32,937 nt of DNA from Streptomyces wedmorensis (GCF_000716445.1 NZ_JNWK01000073.1:1-32937); one strand, 5' to 3'; shown: positions 8,102-15,661, numbered from the stretch's first letter. The notes: generated by a model not told the origin, from the sequence alone. Translations and numbers: made by a program.

Positions 8102-9723
8102 GCGGCACGAGCTCCACCACCTCCGCCGGCCGCCCTCACCCCGACGCCGCCGACGTCCTCGTCGTCGGGTACGGGCCGGTCGGCCAGGTCCTGGCGATCC
8201 TGCTGGCCCGGCAGGGCCGCCGGGTGACGGTCGTCGAGCGGTGGGAGACCCCGTATCCGATGCCGCGCGCCACCGTCTTCGACGGCGAGACCGCGCGCAC
8301 CCTCGCCTCCCTCGGGATCGCCTCCTCGTTCGAGGAGATCGGCGAGCCCGTCGACGCGTACGACTGGCGGAACGCCGCCGGGCGGACGCTGCTGCGCATG
8401 GAGTTCGCCGCCCCCGGCGCGCACGGCTGGCCGGACGCCACCACCTTCCACCAGCCGGCGCTCGAAGCGGCGCTCGCCGAGCGTGCCGCCGAGTTCGAGG
8501 ACCGGGGCCTGCTGCGCGTCCTGCGCGGGCACACCGCGACGGCCGTCGAGGACCACGGCGACCACGGCGTGACCCTCACCGCGGAGACCGCCGCCGGCGA
8601 CGTCAGGACCCTCGAGGGAGCCTGGCTGGTCGGCTGCGACGGGGCCAACAGCCGGATACGGGACCTTCTGGACGTCGGCGTCACCGACCTCGACTTCTCC
8701 TTCGACTGGCTGCTCTGCGACGTCGTCCTGGGCGAGCCCCGGGAGTTCACGCCGGCCAACGCGCAGATCTGCGACCCGGCCAGGCCGACGACGGTCGTCG
8801 GGAGCGGCCCCGGGCGCAGGCGCTGGGAGTTCATGCGGCTGCCGGACGAGTCCAAGGAGGAGCTCGACACGCCCGAGACGGCCTGGCGCCTGCTCAAGTC
8901 CTTCGACGTGACCCCGGAGAACGCGGTCCTCGCCCGGCACACCGTCTACACCTTCCGTGCCGCCCTGGCCGACACCTGGAAGAAGGGCCGGGTGCTGCTC
9001 GCGGGTGACGCCGCGCACTCGATGCCGCCGTTCGCGGGCGCCGGGATGTGCTCGGGCATCCGGGACGTCCTCAACCTGTCCTGGAAGCTCGACCGAGTCC
9101 TGCGGGGCGCATCGGACGCGCGGCTCCTCGACACGTACGGGCCCGAGCGCCGCGGCCATGTGCTCCGCACGATCGAACTGTCCGTACAGCTCGGGAAGAT
9201 CGTCTGTGTCTCCGACGCGGAGGAGGCGGCCCGCCGGGACGCCACCCTGACGGCGGGCCAGACGCCGGACCGCCCGGTGACGCAGCCGCTGCGCGAGGGC
9301 GTGCTGCACCGCACGGTCGGCACGGTCGCCGCGCCCCCGACCGGCTCGCCGGTCCCCCAGGGGCGGGTGGCGCGGGACGGCGTCGCCGGGCTCTTCGACC
9401 AGGTGGTGGGCACGGGCTTCGTGCTCCTCACCACGGAGGACCCGGCCTCCGCGCTGAGCGCGGAACAGCGCGCCCTCCTCGCGGAGATCGGCGCCCACAC
9501 GGTCAGGCTCGCCTCCGGCACGGAGCCGGCGGCGGGTGCGGTCACGGACCTCGACGACGTGTACCTCCCGTTCATGGCCTCCGTCCGGGCGCGCTTCGTC
9601 CTCGTCCGGCCCGACTTCCACGTCTTCGGGGTCGCCCGCAGCACGAGGGAACTCGGCATGGTCCTCGACCAGTTGGAGACCCAGCTCATGACGACGGGAG
9701 CGGGCCATCCACCTCGGCATTGA
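8098..9723 (+). CDS. FAD-dependent aromatic-ring monooxygenase (MhpA / PheA-TfdB type)
   Basis: 541 aa. FAD-binding motifs of class A flavoprotein hydroxylases: DVLVVGYGPVGQV (GxGxxG) near 20, WLVGCDGANSRIRDLL (DG motif) near 180, and GRVLLAGDAAHSMPPFAGAGM (GD motif) near 300. The C-terminal part has the thioredoxin-like tail of this group, ending in FVLVRPDFHVFGVARS. Ansamycin clusters often carry such an enzyme near the AHBA genes (for example rif-orf19, gdmM), where it hydroxylates the aromatic ring and helps form the quinone or naphthalene system; I infer a similar tailoring role here. Start overlaps the upstream stop (ATGA). The stop lies inside the reading frame of the next gene. Confidence 0.85.
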   Translation: MSGTSSTTSAGRPHPDAADVLVVGYGPVGQVLAILLARQGRRVTVVERWETPYPMPRATVFDGETARTLASLGIASSFEEIGEPVDAYDWRNAAGRTLLRMEFAAPGAHGWPDATTFHQPALEAALAERAAEFEDRGLLRVLRGHTATAVEDHGDHGVTLTAETAAGDVRTLEGAWLVGCDGANSRIRDLLDVGVTDLDFSFDWLLCDVVLGEPREFTPANAQICDPARPTTVVGSGPGRRRWEFMRLPDESKEELDTPETAWRLLKSFDVTPENAVLARHTVYTFRAALADTWKKGRVLLAGDAAHSMPPFAGAGMCSGIRDVLNLSWKLDRVLRGASDARLLDTYGPERRGHVLRTIELSVQLGKIVCVSDAEEAARRDATLTAGQTPDRPVTQPLREGVLHRTVGTVAAPPTGSPVPQGRVARDGVAGLFDQVVGTGFVLLTTEDPASALSAEQRALLAEIGAHTVRLASGTEPAAGAVTDLDDVYLPFMASVRARFVLVRPDFHVFGVARSTRELGMVLDQLETQLMTTGAGHPPRH

Positions 9724-10606
9724 CATCGGCGGCACGAAGGTCGCCTTCCGCACGGAGACGTCCGGGACCCGCGGCGCGGCGTCGCGGGATTCCGTGGTCC
9801 GCTGGCGGTCGTCCGCCGGTCTCCCGGAGGACCTGGACACCCTGCGGGCCCACGTGGAGGAGCTCCTGGCCCGTGCCGCACGGCCGCTCGCGGGGGTCGG
9901 TGTCGCCGTGCCTGCCACGCTGGACGCCGCGGGGCGGGTGACGGCCTGGCCCACCCGGCCGTCCTGGGTGGGGCTCGACCTGTCGGAGGTCTTGCGGGAC
10001 CTCTTCCCCGGATCCGAGGTGTCCTGGGCCGACGACGGAGACCTGGCCGCCGTGGCGGAGGCCCACGCGGCCGGTCACTCCGACCTGGTCTACGTGGGCG
10101 TGGGCACCGGCATCGGCGGCGGGATCGTCCTCGGCGGCCGGCCCGTGCCCGGTACGCGCCGGGGGTCGTGCGAGCTGGGACACCTGATCGTGGACCGGGA
10201 CGGCGAGCTCTGCGACTGCGGCCGCCGCGGCTGCGTCCAGGCCGAGGCGTCGGGCCCGGCGACGCTGCGCCGGGCGGCGGCCGCGCGCGGGGCGGAGGTG
10301 ACCTTCGAGGAGCTCAGGGCCGGGTACGCCGACGGTGCGGACTGGGCCGTCACCGCGGTCGAGCACAGTTGCGCGGCCCTCGCGGCCGCCCTGGTGGGGG
10401 CGGGCGAGCTGGTGCACCCCTCGGCGACGGTCGTGGGCGGCGGGTTCGCCGCGGGGATCGAGGGCTTCGTGGCGGAGGTCGCCCGGCAGGCGGCCATGCT
10501 GGCCAGGCCGGGACACCCGGTGGCCCCCGTCCTTCCGGCCCGGCTCGGCGGCGGTTCGTCCCTGCACGGGGCGCTGCTCGCCGCCAGGGGACTGCCGAAC
10601 CCCTGA
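9707..10606 (+). CDS. rifN: ROK-family sugar kinase, kanosamine kinase RifN-like, with non-canonical start
   Basis: About 299 aa if initiated at ATC 9707. The ATP-binding motif LGIDIGGTK is encoded from 9713, but the frame is closed by TGA at 9689 and has no ATG, GTG or TTG before GTG 9794, which would delete the motif. ATC 9707 follows GGGAG (9696-9700) by 6 nt, ideal SD spacing; ATT 9719 is another possibility. Further ROK features: VGVGTGIGGGIV, ELGHLIV with the metal His, and the zinc motif CDCGRRGC. The catalytic Asp region reads ADDGDLAAV. Family role: phosphorylation of kanosamine to kanosamine-6-phosphate for aminoshikimate synthesis. The gene overlaps the monooxygenase end by 17 bp. 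A sequencing indel is the alternative explanation for the start. Confidence 0.85.
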   Translation: MHLGIDIGGTKVAFRTETSGTRGAASRDSVVRWRSSAGLPEDLDTLRAHVEELLARAARPLAGVGVAVPATLDAAGRVTAWPTRPSWVGLDLSEVLRDLFPGSEVSWADDGDLAAVAEAHAAGHSDLVYVGVGTGIGGGIVLGGRPVPGTRRGSCELGHLIVDRDGELCDCGRRGCVQAEASGPATLRRAAAARGAEVTFEELRAGYADGADWAVTAVEHSCAALAAALVGAGELVHPSATVVGGGFAAGIEGFVAEVARQAAMLARPGHPVAPVLPARLGGGSSLHGALLAARGLPNP

Positions 10607-10626
10607 CCGCTCGGTCGCGCGCGGCG

Positions 10627-10658
10627 CGGCCGGGGCCCGCGACACGGGACCCCGGCCG
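10627..10658. terminator. Bidirectional hairpin terminator between convergent genes
   Basis: Perfect 9-bp stem CGGCCGGGG / CCCCGGCCG (10627-10635 and 10650-10658) with a 14-nt loop that can pair further. It sits between the stops of the convergent kanosamine kinase and nitroreductase genes. No T-run, as is common in Streptomyces. Confidence 0.6.
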
Positions 10659-10671
10659 TCGCACGGCGGCG

Positions 10672-11301
10672 TCAGACGAGCTGGACGGCCTGCTCGTAGT
10701 CGTGGCGCGGCATCCGCTCGCCCCAGGCGTCCTCGGCGGGCTCGCCGATGTTGACCAGCAGGATCGCCTTCCAGCGCCCGTCGGGGAAGAACTCGGTGTT
10801 CACCGCCTCGGCGTCGAAACCCTTCATCGGCCCGGCGGCCAGACCCGCGGCACGTACCGCGAGGACGAAGTACCCGGCCTGCAGGGCGGCGTTGAAGTCG
10901 CCGGAGGCGTCACGCAGGACGGGGTTGGAGTCGAGGACGTCCTTGAGTCCGGGGATGCTGGGGCACAACTCGGCGCCGTACTCGCCGTATTCACGGTCCA
11001 CCGCAAGCACCGCGATGACGGGCGCGGAGGCGCTCTTGGGCTGGTTCGGCGGGGTGAGCAGGGGGACCAGCCGCTTCTTCCCCTCGTCCGTGCGCACGTA
11101 GAGGATCCGCATCGGGTTGAGGTTGCTGCCGGTGGGCGCCCACTTGAACAGTTCCCAGATCGCCCGCAGCCGCTCGTCGTCGACCGGCGCGTCGGTGAAC
11201 TTGAGGGCCGTGCGGGCCTCGGTGAACAGCAGCCGCTGCCCCTCGGGGGACAGCGCGTAGAGGTCCTGGTGTTCGACAGGGGAGGTCATGTCGTTCGGCA
11301 C
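10672..11301 (-). CDS. Nitroreductase-family flavoprotein (RutE / malonic-semialdehyde-reductase type)
   Basis: 209 aa from GTG 11301; ATG 11289 (205 aa) is an equal alternative, as neither has a strong SD. Typical of this FMN-binding branch are FTEARTALKFTDAPVDDERL, WAPTGSNLNPMRILYV, and AAGLAAGPMKGFD with DGRWKAILLVNIGEP near the end. The family reduces nitro groups, enones or semialdehydes with NAD(P)H. It is read together with the upstream shikimate/quinate dehydrogenase (47-bp gap) and lies within the AHBA block, so a role in aromatic precursor or ansamycin tailoring is possible. I know of no established step for it in AHBA synthesis. Confidence 0.8.
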   Translation of the reverse strand: MPNDMTSPVEHQDLYALSPEGQRLLFTEARTALKFTDAPVDDERLRAIWELFKWAPTGSNLNPMRILYVRTDEGKKRLVPLLTPPNQPKSASAPVIAVLAVDREYGEYGAELCPSIPGLKDVLDSNPVLRDASGDFNAALQAGYFVLAVRAAGLAAGPMKGFDAEAVNTEFFPDGRWKAILLVNIGEPAEDAWGERMPRHDYEQAVQLV

Positions 11302-11348
11302 GTCTCATCCGTTCCGTCGTAAGAAGGTTGATCTACCGTGGTTCCCGA

Positions 11349-12200
11349 TCATGACAGCTCCGCCCGCTCGGGGGCGTCCAGCCGGAAGAACTCGCGGTAG
11401 AGGTCGAGTTGGTGAATGAGCATGTGCGAACCGTGATGGATCCGGTGGCCGCGCGCCTCGGCCGCCCGCAGCAGCGCGGTCTCACGCGGTTCCATGATGA
11501 TGTCGGCGACCGCCGCCCCTGACGGGAGGCCCTCCACGTCGAACGGCAGCGGGTCGTCGGGGCGCAGGCCGAGCGGGGTGGCGTTCACGACGAGGTCCGC
11601 GCCGTCGAGCCGTGGGGTAACCGTTCCGGCCAACCGGCCCGGCCAGTAAGGCCCGAGACGGTTCGTCACCTCGGTCACCCGGTCCTCGTCGCGGTCGCAC
11701 ACGTCGAGGTGGGCGGCTCCGGCGGCGAGCACGGCGGCGGCCAGGGCGCCTCCGGCGCCGCCCGCGCCGATCAGGGACACGCGCTTCCCCGCGAGGTCGA
11801 ATCCGGAGGCGCTCAGCCCCCGGACGAACCCGATGCCGTCGAAGTTCTCGGCGCTCCACCGGCCGTCGGGCTCCCGGCGCAGCGCGTTGGCGCTCCCGGA
11901 CTGGGTGACGGCGCCGCTGACGGTGTCGGCGAACCGGCGGACGTCGGCCTTGTGCGGCACGGTGACGAGCAGCCCGTCGAGGTTGCCGATCCGCTGGAGC
12001 CCTCGCACGATCTCACCGAGGTGCTCGGGCTCGGCGAGCACCGGCACGAGGACGGCGTCGAGGCCGAGGCGGGAGAAGACGGGATTGAGCAGCGCGGGCG
12101 CCTTCACCTGGGCGACCGGGCAGCCGAGGACGGCGTAGAGCCGGGTCGAGCCGCCGATCCCGGGCCGCTCGGGCATCGGTGGTGTCGCTGGAGTGGTCAC
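11349..12200 (-). CDS. rifI: Shikimate/quinate dehydrogenase family, RifI-like aminoquinate dehydrogenase
   Basis: 283 aa from GTG 12200, preceded by GGAAGGAA. Family signatures: catalytic Lys in LLVTVPHKADV, Asp in AENFDGIGFVRGL, Rossmann loop VSLIGAGGAGGALAAAVL, and LVVNATPLGL. In AHBA clusters RifI interconverts aminodehydroquinate/aminodehydroshikimate with reduced forms, a side branch that is not essential for AHBA. The substrate-binding motif, normally HSxSP, reads QVKAP: the two Ser that usually bind the shikimate carboxylate are Val and Ala. It is the first gene of a two-gene minus-strand unit with the nitroreductase and marks the right edge of the AHBA block. Confidence 0.88.
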   Translation of the reverse strand: MTTPATPPMPERPGIGGSTRLYAVLGCPVAQVKAPALLNPVFSRLGLDAVLVPVLAEPEHLGEIVRGLQRIGNLDGLLVTVPHKADVRRFADTVSGAVTQSGSANALRREPDGRWSAENFDGIGFVRGLSASGFDLAGKRVSLIGAGGAGGALAAAVLAAGAAHLDVCDRDEDRVTEVTNRLGPYWPGRLAGTVTPRLDGADLVVNATPLGLRPDDPLPFDVEGLPSGAAVADIIMEPRETALLRAAEARGHRIHHGSHMLIHQLDLYREFFRLDAPERAELS

Positions 12201-12367
12201 ACGGCTTCCTTCCACTGGGGTCGGTGCACCTTTCGACGGCCATCCTGGCAGTCCTGACCACGGCGGTGCGGGGCGGCCGAGGCCGTGCCTCCGGAGCGAC
12301 GCTGGGTACGGTGGGCGAGGAAGTCCCCGGCTCGGAGGGGTCCCCTGGCGGAAAGGGAAGGTGCGCG

Positions 12368-13048
12368 GTGATCGAGGCGCTGCTGCCGGAGAGCGTGGTC
12401 GCGGTCGAGGGCTACGGCCACACCGCCCTGGACGCGGAGCTGTACCCCGAGGAGGCTGCGCTCGTGAGCCGGGCGGTCGACAAGCGGCGCCGGGAGTTCG
12501 CGGCGGTACGGGTCTGTGCGCGTCGGGCGATGGCGAAGCTCGGCCTGCCGCCGCAGCCGGTGCTGCCGGGCGAACGGGGTGCGCCGGACTGGCAGCCGGG
12601 GCTGGTCGGAAGCCTGACGCACTGCGACGGTTACCACGCGGCCGCTCTGGCGCTCAGCGCCGACGTCGCCTCGCTGGGCATCGACGCCGAGCCGGCCGCC
12701 CCGCTGCCCGAGGGCGTGCTGGAGCTCGTGGCCCTGCCGGCGGAGCGCGACCGGCTGAGCCGGCTGGCCGCGGAGCATCCGGGGATCCCCTGGGACCGGT
12801 TGCTGTTCAGCGCCAAGGAGGCGGTCTACAAGGCGTGGTCGCCGCTGACCGGGAAGTGGCTGGATTTCTCCGAGGCCGATGTCGAGATCTCCGTGGATCC
12901 CGGTGGGCAGCCGTGCGGTGGGTTCCGTGCCGGGCTGCTCGTGCCGGGTCCGCGGGTGGGTGACCGCCGGCTCGACGGGTTCGAGGGCCGCTGGACGAGC
13001 CGGCAGGGCTTCGTGGCGACGGCCGTCACGGTCCCGTACCCCGCTTGA
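12368..13048 (+). CDS. Sfp/EntD-type 4'-phosphopantetheinyl transferase
   Basis: 226 aa from GTG 12368; the SD is AAGG, about 6 nt upstream. Motifs of the family: GLVGSLTHCDGYHAAAL (P1-like), SLGIDAEP with Mg-binding Asp-x-Glu, and LLFSAKEAVYKAW with the Glu and Lys of the (W/F)SxKEaxYK motif. It transfers phosphopantetheine from CoA to the Ser of carrier proteins. It sits exactly between the ansamycin and the uridyl-peptide parts, both of which need it (PKS ACPs, free PCP, and the PCPs of the A-PCP, C-PCP and A-PCP-TE proteins). It is divergent from the dehydrogenase gene across a 167-bp gap. I see no SsaA-type box there, only a half-site. Confidence 0.92.
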   Translation: MIEALLPESVVAVEGYGHTALDAELYPEEAALVSRAVDKRRREFAAVRVCARRAMAKLGLPPQPVLPGERGAPDWQPGLVGSLTHCDGYHAAALALSADVASLGIDAEPAAPLPEGVLELVALPAERDRLSRLAAEHPGIPWDRLLFSAKEAVYKAWSPLTGKWLDFSEADVEISVDPGGQPCGGFRAGLLVPGPRVGDRRLDGFEGRWTSRQGFVATAVTVPYPA

Positions 13049-13063
13049 CCGGACCGTCCGGAT

Positions 13064-13109
13064 CTCCTGACCGCTGTCAGTACGTGTGCGGCGGGGGGCC
13101 GCGTAATCT
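13064..13109 (+). promoter_or_regulatory. SsaA-type operator (site 1) with -10 element, upstream of the phosphoesterase gene
   Basis: CTCCTGACCGCTGTCAGTAC (13064-13083) matches the consensus GTMCTGACA-N2-TGTCAGKAC at 16 of 18 defined positions. TAATCT (13104-13109) starts after exactly 20 bp. Transcription would start near 13116, about 47 nt before the ATG at 13163. Confidence 0.75.
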
Positions 13110-13162
13110 GCGCGTCACGACAGCGGGCCGGTCGCCTCGCTGGAGCCGTGGAGGACGCATTG

Positions 13163-13993
13163 ATGACGCCTACGCTCCTGAAACTCGCGACGTGGAACAT
13201 CGGGGGCGGGATTCTCGGTGAGTCGCATCAGCACGACGGAATTCCGTCACTCGGCCATTACGCCTCGGTGTTGGAGGCACACGCGCCCGACGTGGTCTGT
13301 CTGCAGGAGGCGCATGACTACCACGGGCGCCGGGAGGACCAGGCGACGGAACTGGCCAGGCGGGTCGGGTATCCGCATGTCGCGTCCTTTCCGGTGAGCG
13401 TCTCGCACATGGCGCGGGACGCCTCGCTGGCGCTCGGAATCCTGTCGCGTTTCCCCCTCGACGACGTGGTGTTCAAACGGTTTCCCAATCCCGGCCTCGA
13501 GGGTTCGGGACCGGGCGGCGGGCGCTGGACGCTGCACGACAAGGGCTATGCGGTCGGGTCGTTGGACCTGGGCGGCGGCCGGCGGCTCGGCTTCGTGAAC
13601 GGGCACTGCTTTCCGCTGCGCCGCTTCGGGGCGAGTCCCGCCGATCCGGTGTTCGCGCCGATGTGGGAGATGCTCGCGGAGGACCTGCGGGAGATCGGCC
13701 GTACGGGGATGGCCTTCGCGGGCGTCGACGCGAACTACGGGCGCTTCGGGGAGCTGCTGGGCGACGTCATGGGCGCGGGCGGCTACCGAAGCGCGTTCGA
13801 AGGGACTCCCACGACGGCCAAGGGCGTCCAGAACGACCACGTTCTCTACGGCCGTGCGCTGCGGCTGCTGAGTACGACGGTGGCGGCCACGGAGTCCGAC
13901 CACGCGTACTGCCAGGTGCGCGTTCAGGTGGAGGCCGGGGGTGCCGGCGACGGCGGCATGATCCTGACCGGTGTCAGTACAGGCCCCTCCTGA
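13163..13993 (+). CDS. Endonuclease/exonuclease/phosphatase (EEP) family phosphoesterase
   Basis: 276 aa from ATG 13163, chosen over GTG 13148 because GGAGGA (13150-13155) stands 7 nt before it. All metal and catalytic positions of the DNase-I-like fold look intact: LATWNIGGG (Asn), VVCLQEAHD (Glu), FAGVDANYGRF (Asp-x-Asn), VQNDHVLYG (Asp) and ESDHAYCQVRV (Asp-His). No signal peptide. The family includes nucleases, phosphodiesterases and nucleotidases. Because it is controlled by its own SsaA-type box in a nucleoside antibiotic cluster, plausible roles are releasing uridine from UMP or another nucleotide, removing a phosphate from an intermediate, or self-protection; the sequence does not decide. 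The last codons contain the operator for the next operon. Confidence 0.85.
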   Translation: MTPTLLKLATWNIGGGILGESHQHDGIPSLGHYASVLEAHAPDVVCLQEAHDYHGRREDQATELARRVGYPHVASFPVSVSHMARDASLALGILSRFPLDDVVFKRFPNPGLEGSGPGGGRWTLHDKGYAVGSLDLGGGRRLGFVNGHCFPLRRFGASPADPVFAPMWEMLAEDLREIGRTGMAFAGVDANYGRFGELLGDVMGAGGYRSAFEGTPTTAKGVQNDHVLYGRALRLLSTTVAATESDHAYCQVRVQVEAGGAGDGGMILTGVSTGPS

Positions 13994-14006
13994 CGGTGGG
14001 TAGCTT
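13961..14006 (+). promoter_or_regulatory. SsaA-type operator (site 2) with -10 element, upstream of the PCP/C/MbtH operon
   Basis: ATCCTGACCGGTGTCAGTAC (13961-13980) followed after 20 bp by TAGCTT (14001-14006). The box lies within the 3' end of the phosphoesterase coding region, encoding part of its tail ILTGVST. Transcription would start near 14013, about 63 nt before the PCP start. Confidence 0.75.
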
Positions 14007-14075
14007 GTGGCTCCGCCGCAACCTGCGAGTTGTGGGCACCAGGAATTCGCGCAGCAGTCGTGAGGAGCTCCCGAC

Positions 14076-14357
14076 ATGAGTCCACAGAATCAGATGGCGC
14101 CGGATCGCGTTGCGGCTCTGACCCAGATCTGGCGGGAGGTTCTCGGAAATCCCGAACTCGACGAGAGCTCGGACCTCTTCGAGAACGACGGGTCGTCGCT
14201 GCACGTCCTGCAGATCACCGGCAGGATTCACGACGCCCTCGGGGTCGACGTGAAACTGCGCCACGTGTTCTCCCACGCTTCGCCGCGCAGCCTTTCGGAT
14301 TTCCTGGAAGGCGAGCCGGGGCAGGTGGATTCCGGTGCGGACGGCGCCCGCTCCTAA
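14076..14357 (+). CDS. pacH: Free-standing peptidyl carrier protein, PacH-like
   Basis: 93 aa; SD GAGGAG about 8 nt before the ATG. A single carrier domain: IWREVLGNPELDESSDLFENDGSSLHVLQI, where the first Ser of SSL in DGSSLHVL is the phosphopantetheine site (DGSS replaces the usual GGxS), then a helix ending LRHVFSHASPRSLSDFL. A free PCP is one of the dissociated NRPS parts of uridyl-peptide clusters, where the growing peptide chain is built on trans-acting carriers. It begins the operon PCP - C domain - MbtH, in the same order as pacH-pacI-pacJ. The C-terminal tail of about 15 residues is probably disordered. Confidence 0.87.
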   Translation: MSPQNQMAPDRVAALTQIWREVLGNPELDESSDLFENDGSSLHVLQITGRIHDALGVDVKLRHVFSHASPRSLSDFLEGEPGQVDSGADGARS

Positions 14358-14389
14358 GACGGTCAGCGTCACGTGCCCGGAGGTGTGAG

Positions 14390-15661
14390 ATGACGTTCTC
14401 CCAGGAAAAGGGATCGGCGGGGCCGACCTCGCTGGCGGAAATGGCCCGGCTGACGGGCGAGTTCGCCGACTGGCACAACCTGCACTACATGGCGATGTGG
14501 CTCACCGGCGACCTCGACGTCGCCGCGCTGCGCGACGCCTGGTGGCGGGTGTGCCTGCGCCACGACGTACTGCGCCGCGCCTACCTGTCGCCGGAGGAGG
14601 CGTGCACGTACGACGACGCGCTGAGCGAGGTGCAGGTCCTCACCGCCGACACGGACGCGGAGGCCGTCGAGCTGATGGGCCGCTTCATCGGCGAGCCCTT
14701 CAGCCTGGACGGCCGCGGCTTCTCGCGCATCGCCGTCGTGCGGCGTGACGAGCGCAGGCACCTCTTCGGCATCGCGATCGACCACATCATCAACGACCTG
14801 GCCTCGTGGGCCCGGATCCGGTCGGACTTCACCGAGTTCTACAACCGGGCGCTGGCCGGCGACACCGGCGACGTGTCGGGCGCGAGCAGCTACCAGGCCT
14901 TCGCCTCGGAGGAGCGCCGGCTGTTCTCCGGCTCCTGGGGAGCGGAGCGGCGGGCCTTCTGGGGCTCGTACGTCGAGGAGTTCGGGACGGTCCCGGCGCC
15001 GTTCCCCGTCGGCACCGAGCACGCGGGCGAGTACCGGCCCAAGAGGATCGCCCGGGCGCTTCCGGCGGACGCGAAGGCCCGGTTGCGGCGCTTCGCCCTG
15101 GAGGCCCGGGCGACTCCCTTCGCCGCGGTCACGGCCAGTGTGCTCGCCGCGGCGCGTGAGGTCACCGGCGAACCCGCGCCGGGGATCTCCGTCAACCAGC
15201 ACGGGCGCATGCTGCCGGGCACGTCGCAGACCGCCGGTCTGTTCGTGCAGACCGTGCCGCTGCACCTCGGGCGGGAGCGCGGTGACCGGGTCGGGACGGT
15301 CCGCGAGGTGTTCCTCCGGACCCACGACGTCTTCGAGTACAGCATTCCGCTGCTGGTCGCGGGACGGTACTGGAACGAGACGCTGATGGTGCCGGACCGG
15401 CAGGCCGGCCTGTACGTCAGCCTCAACGAGGAGCCGCCGTCCTCGTACGACCTGGCGCCGTTCACCGGTACCGAGGCGGAGTACGTGGAGTTGGACGTCC
15501 CCGGCGGGAAGCGCTTCCTGGAGACCGTGGTCGTCGGGTGGAACCTGTACGAGACGGGGCCGGAGATCGTCGCGCACTACAACGAGAGCTGCTTCCCCGG
15601 CGCGGCCGTGGAGCAGCTCCTCGACGCGGCCGAGGCGTTCGCACTGCCCGCGGGTGACTAG
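14390..15661 (+). CDS. pacI: Free-standing NRPS condensation domain, PacI-like
   Basis: 423 aa; the SD GGAGGTG stands directly upstream of ATG 14390. One complete C domain and nothing else. The active-site motif HHxxxDG appears as DHIINDL: the first His is Asp and the last Gly is Leu, but the catalytic second His and the Asp are kept. Other family positions include LRRAYLSPEE, ISVNQHGRMLPGTSQTAGLFVQTVPL and the SLNEEP region. In the pacidamycin system a free C domain of this kind is thought to release the peptide by joining it to the 5'-amine of the nucleoside; I infer the same here from operon position, and the divergent motif fits an unusual acceptor. Confidence 0.87.
   Translation: MTFSQEKGSAGPTSLAEMARLTGEFADWHNLHYMAMWLTGDLDVAALRDAWWRVCLRHDVLRRAYLSPEEACTYDDALSEVQVLTADTDAEAVELMGRFIGEPFSLDGRGFSRIAVVRRDERRHLFGIAIDHIINDLASWARIRSDFTEFYNRALAGDTGDVSGASSYQAFASEERRLFSGSWGAERRAFWGSYVEEFGTVPAPFPVGTEHAGEYRPKRIARALPADAKARLRRFALEARATPFAAVTASVLAAAREVTGEPAPGISVNQHGRMLPGTSQTAGLFVQTVPLHLGRERGDRVGTVREVFLRTHDVFEYSIPLLVAGRYWNETLMVPDRQAGLYVSLNEEPPSSYDLAPFTGTEAEYVELDVPGGKRFLETVVVGWNLYETGPEIVAHYNESCFPGAAVEQLLDAAEAFALPAGD

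Noticed and set aside
12251..12270. GTCCTGACC followed by ACGGCGGTGCG as an SsaA-type box before the phosphopantetheinyl transferase
   Set aside because: Left half fits, right half matches almost nowhere, and no -10 lies 20 bp downstream.
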